A stretch of 64,000 bases of DNA from an uncultured Litoreibacter sp. Its GTDB lineage: Bacteria; Pseudomonadota; Alphaproteobacteria; Rhodobacterales; Rhodobacteraceae. A program made the translations under genes and the position numbers. This document shows, one piece after another, positions 36,054 to 46,414 of the stretch (the stretch's first letter is position 1; every line of letters starts with the position of its first letter). The notes beneath the pieces were generated by a model. That model made no database searches, had not been told where the DNA came from, and saw only the letters and a program-made list of their open reading frames with translations. The stretch spans positions 1,168,001 to 1,232,000 of the forward strand of contig CANLUY010000001.1 in assembly GCA_947494435.1 (NCBI GenBank), given 5' to 3'.

Positions 36054-36731
36054 ATGTACGAAGCTTTTTTCGCAGCCCAAGCTGCGCCATATTCTATCGC
36101 CCTTTGCGTTGTGCTGGGCTTGTTCATATTAGAAATTATCGCCCTTATTCTCGGCGGAAGCCTCTTGGCCGTGGGAACAGATGCACCTGATGTCGATATC
36201 GACATGGACGCGGATTTTGACTTTGACCTCAACGCCGATGCTGCTGTTGATTTTGACACGGATGTCGAAGTTAGCCCGTCGGGCTTGTTCGGCTGGCTTG
36301 GCCTCAAAGGTGTTCCTTTTCTAATCTGGCTGGTCTCGTTTTTGACGATCTTCGGCGTCGCTGGTCTTGTCTTGATCACCGTTGTCAGCGGTTTGATTGG
36401 CTTTACTTTGCCGCTGGTCATCAGCTTGCCAGCCGCATTTTCCGCGGCGGTGGTTGGCACACGCTTTATCTCAAGCGTCGTGGCCGCGATCATGCCCAAG
36501 ACCGAAAGCAGTGCGATGTCGCATCGCTTCTTGGGCGGCCATAAGGGCGTTATCAGCCAAGGCACCGCGCGCCGTGGCAGCCCGGCTGAGGCCAAGATCA
36601 AAGACCGTCACGGCAACACGCATTATCTGCGCGTCGAGCCGTTGGATGACACGGCTGAGATCGCGCAGGGCCGCGAGGTCCACGTCATGCGCAAACGCGA
36701 CGGCATGTTTTTCGTCGTCGATATCACCTAA
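36054..36731 (+). CDS. yqiJ: YqiJ-like membrane protein with OB-fold (NfeD-type) domain
   Basis: 225 residues. Helix 1 (about 16-42) is followed by an Asp-rich segment (about 43-72, e.g. PDVDIDMDADFDFDLNADA) with roughly every second residue acidic. Two or three further helices follow (about 85-150), then a soluble C-terminal OB-fold-like domain (HKGVISQGTARRGSPAEAKI, VHVMRKRDGMFFVVDI). This architecture is that of YqiJ, which pairs with the flotillin YqiK in enterobacteria. AGGAGGA lies just before the ATG. The flotillin gene follows after 100 bp. Confidence 0.85.
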   Translation: MYEAFFAAQAAPYSIALCVVLGLFILEIIALILGGSLLAVGTDAPDVDIDMDADFDFDLNADAAVDFDTDVEVSPSGLFGWLGLKGVPFLIWLVSFLTIFGVAGLVLITVVSGLIGFTLPLVISLPAAFSAAVVGTRFISSVVAAIMPKTESSAMSHRFLGGHKGVISQGTARRGSPAEAKIKDRHGNTHYLRVEPLDDTAEIAQGREVHVMRKRDGMFFVVDIT

Positions 36732-36831
36732 CCGCACGCCACCGAGCGTGCCACTTGAACCACCGCGCCTTCGATGGCGCGACTCTAAACGCGCGAGTGG
36801 CGCAAAAATCAAAACCTAACGGAGGGACTAC

Positions 36832-38520
36832 ATGGATTTTCAAACCATACTCATCATCGCAGGCGCACTCGTTGGCCTGCTTGTCTTTATCGGCCTTATC
36901 ATGGCGCGCCTCTACCGCCGCGCCACGCGCGAGGTCAGCCTTGTCAAAACCGGCTCCGGCGGCAAGCGCGTCATCATGGATGGTGGCACTATAGCGATCC
37001 CGTTCCTGCACGAGATCAGTCAGGTCAATATGAAGACCCTGCGCCTTGAGGTGCACCGTAAGGATGATGCGTCTTTGATCACAAAAGACCGCATGCGTGT
37101 CGATGTCGGCGTGGAATTCTACGTCTCCGTCAATGCAACCGAAGACGGCATCTCCCGCGCGGCACAAACCCTTGGTGACCGTACTTTCAATGTCGAGCAA
37201 CTGCGCGAGATGATCGAAGGTAAGCTGATCGACGGCCTGCGGTCGGTGGCTGCCCGCATGACCATGGACGAGCTGCATGAGAACCGCTCCGAGTTTGTGC
37301 AAGAGGTGCAAAACGCGATCTCCGAGGACCTCTTGAAAAACGGTCTGGAACTCGAAGCCGTCTCCCTGACCGCGCTCGACCAGACCTCTTTCGATGCACT
37401 GGATGAGAACAACGCCTTTAACGCTGTTGGTATGCGCAAGCTGGCTGAAGTCATCGCGACCTCCAAGAAAGAGCGTGCACAGATCACGGCAGAGGCCGAG
37501 GTGTCCGTGCGCCGCTCCGAGATGGAAGCAGAGCGTAAGAAGTACGAGATCGAACGTGACGAGAAAGAAGCCTCTATCGCGCAGGTCAAAGAGATCGAGA
37601 TCCTGCAAGCCGACCAATTGGCCGAAATCGCGCGCAACCAAGAAGCTGCCGATCAAGCCAAGGAACAGGCCCGGATCGAGAAAGAGCGCGCCATTCGCGC
37701 CTCTGAGATTGAGCGTGAGCGTTTCATTCGTGAGGCCGAGATCGCAAACGAACGCGAGCTTGAAGTGGCAGATCAAGAACGTCAGATTATCATCGCTAAG
37801 AAGTCGGAAGAGGAAAGCCAAGCGCGTGCCTCTGCTGACGCGGCGCGAGCTGACGCAACCAAAGCGAACGAGGCAATTGAAACCGCCCGCTCCGTGGCTG
37901 CAGCTGATCGTGCAAAACAGATTGCTCTGATCGAGGCGCAGAAAGAAGCGGAACGTCAGGCAACTGCCATCCGTCTTGCTGCCGAGGCGGAAAAAGATGC
38001 CGCAAGCGACCGTGCCGCTGCCTTAATGGAAGAGGCGCAAGCTGACGCAAACGCGTTGACCATCCGCGCGGATGCGAAGAAGACTGACCTGCTGGCTGAG
38101 GCTGAAGGTCGTCACGCGATTGCTGGCGCTGAAAATGCGCTAAGCGAAGAGATCATCAAGATGAAGCTCGACATCGCGCGTCTTGAAGCGTTGCCTGCGA
38201 TCATCGCTGAGATGGTCAAACCGGCGGAGAAGATCGACTCGATCAAGATCCACCAGGTCTCCGGGATGGGCGCAGCTTCGTCGGGCGGATCAGGTGACGG
38301 TACGCCAGTGAACCAAGCCCTCGATTCGATCATGGGTATGGCGCTTCAAATGCCAGCGATGAAGAAGCTGGGTGAAGAGCTTGGCGTGAGCATGGAAAAC
38401 GGCTTGGCCGAGGTTGCCAATGATGCGTTCGATGCTGAACCTGTCGAGGCAAAAAAGGAGCTGACAAGAGCACCTGCCGCGCCAGAGCCTGAGCAGATCG
38501 AAGACGCTCCGGCCAGTTAA
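36832..38520 (+). CDS. yqiK: Flotillin-family membrane scaffold protein (YqiK-like)
   Basis: 562 residues. An N-terminal membrane helix (about 5-28) is followed by an SPFH/Band-7 domain (about 30-195; EVSLVKTGSGGKRVIMDGG, VDVGVEFYVSVNATEDGISR). A very long charged coiled coil (about 200-445, rich in Glu-Ala-Lys/Arg heptads) and the flotillin C-terminus (LDIARLEALPAIIAEMVKP) come next. It is expected to form oligomeric lipid-domain scaffolds with the NfeD-like partner upstream. The Ser/Gly/Ala-rich tail is low-complexity. A terminator follows. Confidence 0.92.
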   Translation: MDFQTILIIAGALVGLLVFIGLIMARLYRRATREVSLVKTGSGGKRVIMDGGTIAIPFLHEISQVNMKTLRLEVHRKDDASLITKDRMRVDVGVEFYVSVNATEDGISRAAQTLGDRTFNVEQLREMIEGKLIDGLRSVAARMTMDELHENRSEFVQEVQNAISEDLLKNGLELEAVSLTALDQTSFDALDENNAFNAVGMRKLAEVIATSKKERAQITAEAEVSVRRSEMEAERKKYEIERDEKEASIAQVKEIEILQADQLAEIARNQEAADQAKEQARIEKERAIRASEIERERFIREAEIANERELEVADQERQIIIAKKSEEESQARASADAARADATKANEAIETARSVAAADRAKQIALIEAQKEAERQATAIRLAAEAEKDAASDRAAALMEEAQADANALTIRADAKKTDLLAEAEGRHAIAGAENALSEEIIKMKLDIARLEALPAIIAEMVKPAEKIDSIKIHQVSGMGAASSGGSGDGTPVNQALDSIMGMALQMPAMKKLGEELGVSMENGLAEVANDAFDAEPVEAKKELTRAPAAPEPEQIEDAPAS

Positions 38521-38542
38521 GTTACTTGCCTTAAACCAATAC

Positions 38543-38569
38543 AGGGCGTCCTATATGGGCGCCCTTTTT
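38543..38569 (+). terminator. Rho-independent terminator after the flotillin gene
   Basis: AGGGCG (38543-38548) pairs with CGCCCT (38560-38565) across an 11-base loop, then TTTTT to 38569. Confidence 0.75.
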
Positions 38570-38629
38570 GCCTTCCAAGCGTGGCCGTTGGGTTCTAGGT
38601 TTGCTTAAACCATTCATACCGGATCTGTC

Positions 38630-39577
38630 GTGCCTGAACCTCTCGCCCGTCTCACCTTCACCTCTTGCTGCCATCATAAACGTACGGAGCAGCCCGCATG
38701 GGGACATATTGCCGAGCGGAAGAGTGATCTTCTTCTACTTCTCGGTGACAATGTTTACGCCAAGCAACGCGGCTGGGACATTGCCGATCTTGCACAACGA
38801 TATCGAGATCGTTTGTCGGATCCCAGATTTCGACGCGCCATCGACAACACTGCGATGATTGCCACATGGGACGATCACGATCTTGGCCCAAACAATGCTT
38901 TGGGTGACACGCCAGACGCGCGTGCCATCGGTGAAACAGGTATGGAGCGCAGGGAGGAAGCGCGCTTGCTGTTTCTTAGCCATCTCTCACCCCGCGGTGT
39001 GAACCCTGACGCGCTGACACATCCTGCGGGTGAGATTTACTGCAGCTATGAACTAAACGGTGTACTGATCATTGTGCTTGATGGCCGGTATTATCGGCAA
39101 GATATTCGCGAGGTCGGTGCTGACGCACAATTCCTTGGTGAAACACAGGAAGCATGGCTTTGGTCCCAGCTCGACCGTGCTCAATCGGGAAACTATGTCG
39201 CGACCATTGTCTGCTGTGGGTCGACCATCAATGCCAATAAAGAACTGGGCGAGGACGTGTCCCATTACCGCCGATTTTATACTGAGTTTGCCAAGCGCTT
39301 CCGTTCTTGCCCGAACCCTATTTTCCTATCCGGTGATATCCATAGCAGCGCTTTTGTGCGGCACGAGGGGTTTGTTGAAGCGATTGCTTCTGGCGTCGCT
39401 CAAACCCGCCGTCGCGAGGTTTCCGAAGAATTCCCTGATGGGTGGGAAGAAATCAATAATTGGTGCGAGCTAGATATTTTTGAAAACTGCGCCCGCTTTA
39501 ACTACCGCGAAACTGACTATGGCGTGATCGAGGAGTGGTTTCCCATTAAAGGCGTTACCGCCAGTCGAGCCCTCTGA
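38630..39577 (+). CDS. PhoD-like metallophosphatase (alkaline phosphatase D superfamily)
   Basis: 315 residues. Motifs of the PhoD metallophosphatase fold: FTSCCHHKRTEQPAW near the start, LLLGDNVYAK, TWDDHDLGPNNA, VCCGSTINAN and IFLSGDIHSSAF. These carry the metal-binding Asp, Asn and His residues. It lacks a Tat or Sec signal and the N-terminal PhoD_N domain, so it is shorter than classical PhoD (about 450-550 residues) and probably cytoplasmic. The start is a GTG. Substrate unknown; phosphodiester or phosphomonoester cleavage is assumed from the family. Confidence 0.82.
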   Translation: MPEPLARLTFTSCCHHKRTEQPAWGHIAERKSDLLLLLGDNVYAKQRGWDIADLAQRYRDRLSDPRFRRAIDNTAMIATWDDHDLGPNNALGDTPDARAIGETGMERREEARLLFLSHLSPRGVNPDALTHPAGEIYCSYELNGVLIIVLDGRYYRQDIREVGADAQFLGETQEAWLWSQLDRAQSGNYVATIVCCGSTINANKELGEDVSHYRRFYTEFAKRFRSCPNPIFLSGDIHSSAFVRHEGFVEAIASGVAQTRRREVSEEFPDGWEEINNWCELDIFENCARFNYRETDYGVIEEWFPIKGVTASRAL

Positions 39578-39634
39578 TCTGACATGGATTTGAGATAGCT
39601 GGTGTTTTATGCGGCAAATACGAGCAATTTAAAA

Positions 39635-39663
39635 AAACTCCGCAACATGTCGCTACGGAGTTT
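39635..39663 (-). terminator. Rho-independent terminator of the trxA operon
   Basis: Read on the minus strand, stem AAACTCCG / CGGAGTTT (39656-39663 with 39635-39642) is followed by a run of seven T. It ends the long minus-strand block that includes addBA and trxA. The opposite orientation has only three T, so it mainly serves this strand. Confidence 0.85.
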
Positions 39664-39713
39664 GGGAATCTTGGAACTCTTGGACAATTTGACTTGCCAC
39701 AAAACAGGTCAGA

Positions 39714-40037
39714 TTAGGCGATTGTCTCGTCAATCCAACCAGCGAGCGATGCTTTTGGTGCTGCGCCTACTTTGTTGGAGACGACTTCGCCGTCTTTGAA
39801 CATGAACAAGGCAGGAATGCCGCGGACGCCCATTTGAGCCGGTGAGTTTGGGTTTTCGTCTACGTTCACTTTAACGATTTTGACCTTGCCTTCATATTCT
39901 GCCGAAAGCTCTTCCAAAGCAGGGCCGATCTGTTTGCAAGGACCACACCATTCGGCCCAGAAATCGACAATTACAGGAACGTCGGATTGGCGGACTTCAG
40001 CGTCAAAAGTTGCGTCGGTTGCTGCGACTGTGGCCAT
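39714..40037 (-). CDS. trxA: Thioredoxin
   Basis: 107-residue classical thioredoxin with [18 protein letters not shown] (Cys pair in WCGPC), the DENPN turn and the cis-Pro block [14 protein letters not shown]. It is a cytoplasmic disulfide reductant. It lies 66 bases downstream of addA on the same strand, an arrangement common in alphaproteobacteria, and a terminator follows. Confidence 0.97.
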   Translation of the reverse strand: MATVAATDATFDAEVRQSDVPVIVDFWAEWCGPCKQIGPALEELSAEYEGKVKIVKVNVDENPNSPAQMGVRGIPALFMFKDGEVVSNKVGAAPKASLAGWIDETIA

Positions 40038-40103
40038 GGGGAATCCCTCCGGGGTGTTATGGCTTAATGAAGAGTCGGAACCTAGGTATCCGTAGCAGAG
40101 TCG

Positions 40104-43100
40104 TCAAGATATATGGGCACGCAACAACGCTGCCCTCACGATCTCGTGTGGAAGCGGCATCAGTTCTGCGGTTTCCGTCCAGAGAACAGCGGTTTCGATA
40201 TCGCGATCTGGATAGATTTGTTGAAGCGCGCTGGCATAGGCTCCCATTTGGCGCAGGATGCTTTCGGGTGCGGTGTCAGGTGTCCTAGGCACCAGGCGGT
40301 TTGACTTGAAATCAATAGCTAGAATGCGCCCGGGTTCTATCACCAGCCTATCTATCGTGCCTGAAATTGGTCGGCCGCCAAGCTCTGGCAAGTACGCCAT
40401 AATTGGAACCTCCGCCATTGTTTGGCTATCGAAGATGAACTGAAGCGGAACGGCATCCAGTACATTGCTTGCGTGAGCAACCAAATCTTCCTCCAGTGAA
40501 TTCTCGTAATTTTCCAAAAGACGGGCGGATACAGCGTTTCGGTCCCCTCGTGTCAATCCTGCGAGATGTTCTAGCAACTCGTGAATGACAGTGCCCCGCG
40601 CCTTTGCATCTGCGTCACTCAGGTCTTCGTTCGGACCAGCCAAGACCTTGGCGCCCCCCAAGTCCGATGGGGAGAGCACCTCCTGTCTGGGAATTGCTGC
40701 TGGTGCTTTGACCTTGGCCCAGTCAGGCAAGGTCATATCCGTTGCAGCGGGGCTAATACTGCGTCGCGCGGTATTCTGGGGCCACTCGTGATGCGTAAGG
40801 CGCAGCTTCACGGGACCGGATTGATCAACTGCTCCGATCTTTTCCATGCCCGCTTCGACCATCTCATACCAGCTGTCACCCTTTTGCGGCATCTCCCCTG
40901 ATCCGCACACAATCAACCAGCTTTCTGCACGCGTCAGCGCAACATAGAGAAGACGCATGCGTTCCTGATTTTGAAGCTCCTTCTGGGCATCGGTCAGCGA
41001 AATTTGTAGATCGGTGGCATCGGCAGACTTTGCTTTCCAAATCGCAGCGCCATTGGTCTGCAAAATATCATCGCGCACCAGATTTTGCTTCTTGCCGGTT
41101 TGAGGCAAGATCACCACAGGGGCTTCCAGTCCCTTCGCGCCATGGACGGTCATGACCCGAATGAAATCCCCCTCACTGTCAATCTGGCGTTTGATTGTGA
41201 CATCATCAGTCGAAAGCCACGTCAGAAAACCCGTCAAAGTTGGCGCTTCGGTCTGCTCATATTGAAGGGCCTGATCCAGTAGAGCGGCAATGCCTTCTTC
41301 AGCCTCTACCCCAAGACGTGCAAGTAAGCGGTCGCGGCCATGATGAACAGTCAATGCGCGTTCCATAAGATCGAAAGGCCGCATGAAATCAGCCTGATTT
41401 CTGAGATCATCAAGCATGTTGTAAATGTCTGGAAACTCTGCGTGCCGCGCTTCGAGTTCTGGCCACAACGCTCCTTCGCGACCTTGCGCAAGACTGTAAA
41501 GGTCTTGTTCTGAAAGATTGCCCAACGGCGAGCGCATGATCTCAGCGAGTGCTAGATCATCTTGTGGCGTTTCCAGAAATGAAAGAAGGGAGACGAGATC
41601 GCGAACGCCAAGCTCTCCGCCGACCCGCAATCGGTCTGCGCCTGCCATTGGCAAGTTACGGTTTTTGCATTCCCTGATGATCTCATGAAATAGCTTGCCT
41701 TGGCCCATGCGAGATTCCACGAGGATAAGGAAATCTTTGGGCGTTAAAGGACGGGTTATTGGATGATCAATCCCATCTTCACGAATGATTTGCGTAATTT
41801 GCCCATGTAAAAGCTGATCTTCGATGTGGTCTGCGATTTGACGGGCGAGGGTGACGGAGTGATGGGCTTTGCCGACGGTATCCACCGGGTCGAACCAGTC
41901 TTTTTCGTCCTCTTCATCCGTCCCTTCAATCCAGTGCCATAGGTCAACACGCCCAGGCAGGGTATCTTTGAATGTCTTGTGTCGAAGCTCCGCCCCCATG
42001 CCTGTGCGTAAATCGTCCGTGAAGATGTTATCGACCAGATCAAGGATTGGCTTTGCCGAGCGGAAAGAGAACAGCAATTCGCGCCGCACGAATGGTGCGT
42101 TGATCGCTTCAAACTTCTGTTCGAAATGCTCACACATCGCGTCAAACTTGGCGGGATCGGCGCCCTGAAAGGAATAGATGGATTGCTTTTTGTCACCGAC
42201 GACAAATAGCGTGCGCTGGCCGTTTTTAGGGACACCAACACCGGAGGTGAATTCCTTAGCAAGCAGTTTGATCACATCCCATTGGGCCGGAGAGGTGTCT
42301 TGTGCTTCATCAACAAGAATATGGTCAATTCCGCCGTCCAACCTGAACAGCACCCAATCTGCGACACTTGGATCTGTCAGCAGGTTGCGTGCGAGGCGAA
42401 TAAGATCGTCGAAATCCAACCAACCGCGTTGTTGTTTTGACCGTGATAGTTGGTCGAAAAACCGCTCGGCAAAATCATGTAGTGCTTTGGTTCGGAGGGC
42501 TGATTGCAGTCCAAGCCGGATCGGACGTGCGTCCGCAATACGCTCTTTCAGGTCATCGAGTTGGTTTGCGATATCGCCAAGAATAGCGCGTGCTGGTTTT
42601 GTGGGTGCTGCGTTGGGGCGGAAAGGCTGTTTTGCGCTCGCGCCGAACAGCAAACAGTTCTCAAGCTGCGCAATGGTGCCGAGTGTTGGATCGGACATGT
42701 CAATGCCCGCTAGTTTCTGAGCCAACTTTTGATCATTGGTCCCGCTCTTTCGAAGAACCGGAATGAGTGCGCTAAAAAGCTCGACCTCACCGCCGGTAAA
42801 TGTTTGACCTATCAACCGGGCCTCTGACGCATCACTTGGTAAGTCAAAGAGAGCGAATAGGTCGGCGCCTGACATGTGCCCAGAAAACACTTCTGCGTTC
42901 CGGCAAATTTCTTCCAAAAGACTGTCGGGATCTTCACCCGTGAAATGCTGCGCAAGCGGCTGCAAAATCTCTGGGCTCTCTTCCGCTATCTGTGCAGCAA
43001 CGTCCGCACGAAGTAGTCTTGACGCGCGCTCGTCCATTTCCTTGAAAGCGGGTGATACGCCGGCTTCCGTTGGGAAGCGACGTAGGAGTGCCGCACAAAA

Positions 43101-43475
43101 CGAGTGGATGGTTTGTATCTTCAATCCGCCGGGCGTTTCGATCGCCTTGGCAAACAAACGGCGCGCGTCGCGAAGTTTCTGACTATCGACCTGCCCGGGT
43201 GTGACGCCCAAAGCCGTGAGGCTTTGTGTCAGATCGGCGTTTTCCATCATCGCCCAAGCCCCTAGACGTTTGAAAAGACGGTTCTGCATCTCGGAAGCGG
43301 CAGCCTTGGTATATGTCAGACATAGGATATGTTGCGGCTTCACACCTTCGAGCAGCAACAACGCAACCCGGTCTGTGAGCACGCGGGTTTTGCCGGACCC
43401 TGCATTCGCCGAAAGCCAGGTTGAGCGTTTTGGCTGCGCTGCATCAATCTGTGCGCGTGTGGCGGCGTCCGTCAT
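40104..43475 (-). CDS. addA: Double-strand break repair helicase-nuclease subunit AddA
   Basis: 1123 residues. UvrD-type superfamily-1 helicase motifs: Walker A WLSANAGSGKTRVLTDRV, DEAQDTSPAQW, VGDKKQSIYSFQGADP and VMTVHGAKGLEAPVVIL. The C-terminal RecB-type nuclease has the motif ILAIDFKSNRLVP. AddAB processes DNA ends at double-strand breaks to load RecA, replacing RecBCD. The ATG at 43475 overlaps the addB stop by 4 bases; a longer in-frame reading from 43517 adds unrelated residues. Confidence 0.96.
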   Translation of the reverse strand: MTDAATRAQIDAAQPKRSTWLSANAGSGKTRVLTDRVALLLLEGVKPQHILCLTYTKAAASEMQNRLFKRLGAWAMMENADLTQSLTALGVTPGQVDSQKLRDARRLFAKAIETPGGLKIQTIHSFCAALLRRFPTEAGVSPAFKEMDERASRLLRADVAAQIAEESPEILQPLAQHFTGEDPDSLLEEICRNAEVFSGHMSGADLFALFDLPSDASEARLIGQTFTGGEVELFSALIPVLRKSGTNDQKLAQKLAGIDMSDPTLGTIAQLENCLLFGASAKQPFRPNAAPTKPARAILGDIANQLDDLKERIADARPIRLGLQSALRTKALHDFAERFFDQLSRSKQQRGWLDFDDLIRLARNLLTDPSVADWVLFRLDGGIDHILVDEAQDTSPAQWDVIKLLAKEFTSGVGVPKNGQRTLFVVGDKKQSIYSFQGADPAKFDAMCEHFEQKFEAINAPFVRRELLFSFRSAKPILDLVDNIFTDDLRTGMGAELRHKTFKDTLPGRVDLWHWIEGTDEEDEKDWFDPVDTVGKAHHSVTLARQIADHIEDQLLHGQITQIIREDGIDHPITRPLTPKDFLILVESRMGQGKLFHEIIRECKNRNLPMAGADRLRVGGELGVRDLVSLLSFLETPQDDLALAEIMRSPLGNLSEQDLYSLAQGREGALWPELEARHAEFPDIYNMLDDLRNQADFMRPFDLMERALTVHHGRDRLLARLGVEAEEGIAALLDQALQYEQTEAPTLTGFLTWLSTDDVTIKRQIDSEGDFIRVMTVHGAKGLEAPVVILPQTGKKQNLVRDDILQTNGAAIWKAKSADATDLQISLTDAQKELQNQERMRLLYVALTRAESWLIVCGSGEMPQKGDSWYEMVEAGMEKIGAVDQSGPVKLRLTHHEWPQNTARRSISPAATDMTLPDWAKVKAPAAIPRQEVLSPSDLGGAKVLAGPNEDLSDADAKARGTVIHELLEHLAGLTRGDRNAVSARLLENYENSLEEDLVAHASNVLDAVPLQFIFDSQTMAEVPIMAYLPELGGRPISGTIDRLVIEPGRILAIDFKSNRLVPRTPDTAPESILRQMGAYASALQQIYPDRDIETAVLWTETAELMPLPHEIVRAALLRAHIS

Positions 43476-46414
43476 TTGCTTACCCTGATCGAGACAGGCT
43501 CCGCCGTGCGATCCCATTCACCAAAGCGTGACAAGACATCGTAGTCTTGGTCCCAACGATCTTCATAAACAGCCCGACGTGCGGCGTAGCCTTTGTCGGG
43601 GTCCATATATTCAGCAATCAGTGCTTCGAACTGGGACCAAAATTGGTCGATATCGCCAGCGTCATACGTGTCAGACACCTGCTTGGGATCTGAACCCAAG
43701 CCGATATAGGCCACTTGTTTCACTGAACTGCTCGGGAAACCTTCAAAACCATTGGCTGCCCCAATAGCGGCCAGCAGAGGCAATTGTTTGTTGAAGTGTT
43801 TTTGAACTTTAGGGGTCGGAAGCTGGCCCGTCTTGTAGTCGTATAAAACAATCGTGCTTGCTTCGTCTCTGTCGACGCGATCGGCGCGACCTTTTAGCGT
43901 GAATTCAAATTTCTCGATCTTGCGCGCGCCATCGGATTCAAATGCTTCAGGCCTTGCGAGCATCCGGCGCGCGGCCTCCGTTTGAATAAACCATGGGATC
44001 GCACGAGAGAGTTTGGCCATCCAAAAGGCTCGAGTTGCAGGCCAACTAATATGCCGATTGAAAAAGTCTGCGGCCATTTGCCGAAGCTGGTCGGCTGCAT
44101 CGTCTGGCAGCTCGTCCTTAAAACGTGCGATGAAGGCTTGCAGGATCTTGTGAATGACATCGCCACGCAACGCGGCGTCTGCTTCGGCATGAAGCGGTTT
44201 GAGCGGTCTTAGTTTTAAGACATGGCGTGCATAGATCGCGTAAGGATCTCGGATCAGTGTTTCGATATGGGTGACCCAAAGCTCTTTGGGCCTTGCGTCA
44301 ACAGGGGGTTGCGGCGCCGGCCGCGGCGCTTTGTCGAGCTTTATGCGCGGGCTATCGAAAGCCTGCGCGCGCTGCACCCAAGTCTTTCCGCGCGCCTTCA
44401 TTGCATCGACGGCGGCTGGACCGTCAGGAGATAAGCCGTTGAGCAGGTTCTGAATACGGTTAAGCCAGCGCGACGGAACGGTTTCCGCCTCGGCATCACG
44501 CACCGATCTTGTGATCCACACTTCAGGGGCGGCGATGGCCTGCTGGAAATCATGCGCAGATAGCCCGATCTTTCCTTCGGGTACTGGTAGTCCGGCTTGT
44601 CTGCGCATATCGCGGCTTAACCAAGGATCGGGAGGGGGCATTGCAGGCCACGTCCCATCGTTCAGTCCAGCCAGAATGACAAGATCAGCACCTTGAACGC
44701 GTGCTTCCAAGGTGCCCCATATCATGATGTCAGGATGGGTGAAGAATGGGTCTCGTACTTCTTCGCGGGCCAAAACCGCATCCAGAACGTCGCAATATTC
44801 TGTAGGTGAGTAGAGCCCCGCGCTTTGGCTCGCCTCTGCGATATTGTTCATTGTTGTTTGCACAGCTTCGCCAGCCCGTTTTTCCCAAAGATGTAATGTG
44901 TCGCCTAGGGCGGGACCTTGTGTCAGGCGTTCAGTCTCAGACACATGCAAAGCGATCAAACTACTGAGGTCTTGGGTCGTGGCCTCACAGAGATGATGCA
45001 GAATGGACCAAAGCCACTCGACCCAATCAACAGTTCCGGGATCATCGACCTCCCGCGTTTCCGCCCATTTCGTGAGGTGTTCTTTTGTCAAATGTGCTGG
45101 ACCACCGCGAAGGGTTTTCAATTCTAGATGGCGTGCCTTGGCGAGATGGGATTTGCGGTCGTCAGCCCAAACCAAAGGGTGTTTCAAAAGTGCGAGAAGG
45201 CTATCTGGCGTCACGGGCTTACCAAGTAGTCTTGCCGTTTGGCGCAACAATCGACCCGGTGGTGAAAGGTCAAGCCGTGCGCCCGCACTGTCGTTGGGTG
45301 TGATATCCCACTTTGTAAGAGCCGCAGTTACTCGCCGGGCGAGAGTTTGATCCGGTGTTATGAGGGCTGCGGTGGTGCCATCTTGTGCAGCTTTGCGTAG
45401 GCGCATCGCGATTGCCAATGTTTCCAGCCGTGTGGTCGGGGCTTCCAAGAGCGTGACGTTCTGCGTGGCATCTGAGAGGTTTTGAAGATGTGGCCCTTCT
45501 TCCAGCCAAGCATCTGTCACGGGCGCTGGACGCAGCGCGAGCGAGACGAGAGCGTTCCGTTCAGGACTGGTGGGAGTGGCATCCGGGTCCCAAGGTAGAA
45601 GGTCAGCGGCCTCTAGTTGTACGTCTTGCAAGAACCGTTTGCATCTGAACTGAGGGTGATCCTCGATGGCTTCTTCTTCGTCAAGTTGATCCCAGACGTC
45701 GGGCTCCATGTCGAAATCCACTCCGGGCAGAACAATCGCACCTTGGGGAAGCTGGGCCACTGCATTCATAAATGCACGTGTGGTTCCACGGGATCCGGTC
45801 GATCCTGCTACCAGAATAGGGTGATTGGGCGGGTTGACCTGCCATTGGGCTTCGAGCGCAGTGACAACTGCGCGCATGCGGCCTTGGCTGTCGAACTCGG
45901 TTTCCGCGTTCAGATACGGTGCGACGAGGTTGATAAAGTCTTGGCTGCGTTTCCAGTGATCCGAATGATCCGAGACATCAAGCGCTGCGATATCATCAAG
46001 CGAAACAGCTTCATCTTGAAGCTCATCAAGTAGTTCAGCTAGCGTGTCAGCCAGATCAAACGCGGTGTCTTTGGCCGCTAAGTCTGGTTGTTGCTCAATC
46101 AAAGCGCGCACAAGTTGTGCCAATTGAAGCCGTCGTCCCAACCCATCTGTTGCGCGGGGAATTTCAAACTGAAGGTTGTGTGTCAGATCCGTCAGAAGAT
46201 GCAGGCGTGGCGGCAGGATAGCTCCCTGATCCAAAAACAGGCGCTTTATCCGCCGCTGCATCCGGGTTGTATTGACATAGATCTCAACGCGGGCAAGCGC
46301 TTCGGGCGGCTGCCCTTTGAGGCACTGCAGTATCCCCGACACGAGCGCTGCAGGAAAGTCGACGCCGAGAGGCATGCCAAAAACACGCGGTTTTGGGCTC
46401 GCTTCAAACATCAT
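43472..46414 (-). CDS. addB: Double-strand break repair protein AddB
   Basis: 980 residues. This is the alphaproteobacterial type of AddB: an inactive helicase-like N-terminus (VFGMPLGVDFPAALVSGIL; no clean Walker A) and a C-terminal PD-(D/E)XK nuclease with TIVLYDYKTGQLPTPKVQ. The start lies inside the upstream nucleotidyltransferase gene by 11 bases, and the stop is coupled to addA. It acts as the partner of AddA in end resection. Confidence 0.95.
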   Translation of the reverse strand: MMFEASPKPRVFGMPLGVDFPAALVSGILQCLKGQPPEALARVEIYVNTTRMQRRIKRLFLDQGAILPPRLHLLTDLTHNLQFEIPRATDGLGRRLQLAQLVRALIEQQPDLAAKDTAFDLADTLAELLDELQDEAVSLDDIAALDVSDHSDHWKRSQDFINLVAPYLNAETEFDSQGRMRAVVTALEAQWQVNPPNHPILVAGSTGSRGTTRAFMNAVAQLPQGAIVLPGVDFDMEPDVWDQLDEEEAIEDHPQFRCKRFLQDVQLEAADLLPWDPDATPTSPERNALVSLALRPAPVTDAWLEEGPHLQNLSDATQNVTLLEAPTTRLETLAIAMRLRKAAQDGTTAALITPDQTLARRVTAALTKWDITPNDSAGARLDLSPPGRLLRQTARLLGKPVTPDSLLALLKHPLVWADDRKSHLAKARHLELKTLRGGPAHLTKEHLTKWAETREVDDPGTVDWVEWLWSILHHLCEATTQDLSSLIALHVSETERLTQGPALGDTLHLWEKRAGEAVQTTMNNIAEASQSAGLYSPTEYCDVLDAVLAREEVRDPFFTHPDIMIWGTLEARVQGADLVILAGLNDGTWPAMPPPDPWLSRDMRRQAGLPVPEGKIGLSAHDFQQAIAAPEVWITRSVRDAEAETVPSRWLNRIQNLLNGLSPDGPAAVDAMKARGKTWVQRAQAFDSPRIKLDKAPRPAPQPPVDARPKELWVTHIETLIRDPYAIYARHVLKLRPLKPLHAEADAALRGDVIHKILQAFIARFKDELPDDAADQLRQMAADFFNRHISWPATRAFWMAKLSRAIPWFIQTEAARRMLARPEAFESDGARKIEKFEFTLKGRADRVDRDEASTIVLYDYKTGQLPTPKVQKHFNKQLPLLAAIGAANGFEGFPSSSVKQVAYIGLGSDPKQVSDTYDAGDIDQFWSQFEALIAEYMDPDKGYAARRAVYEDRWDQDYDVLSRFGEWDRTAEPVSIRVSK

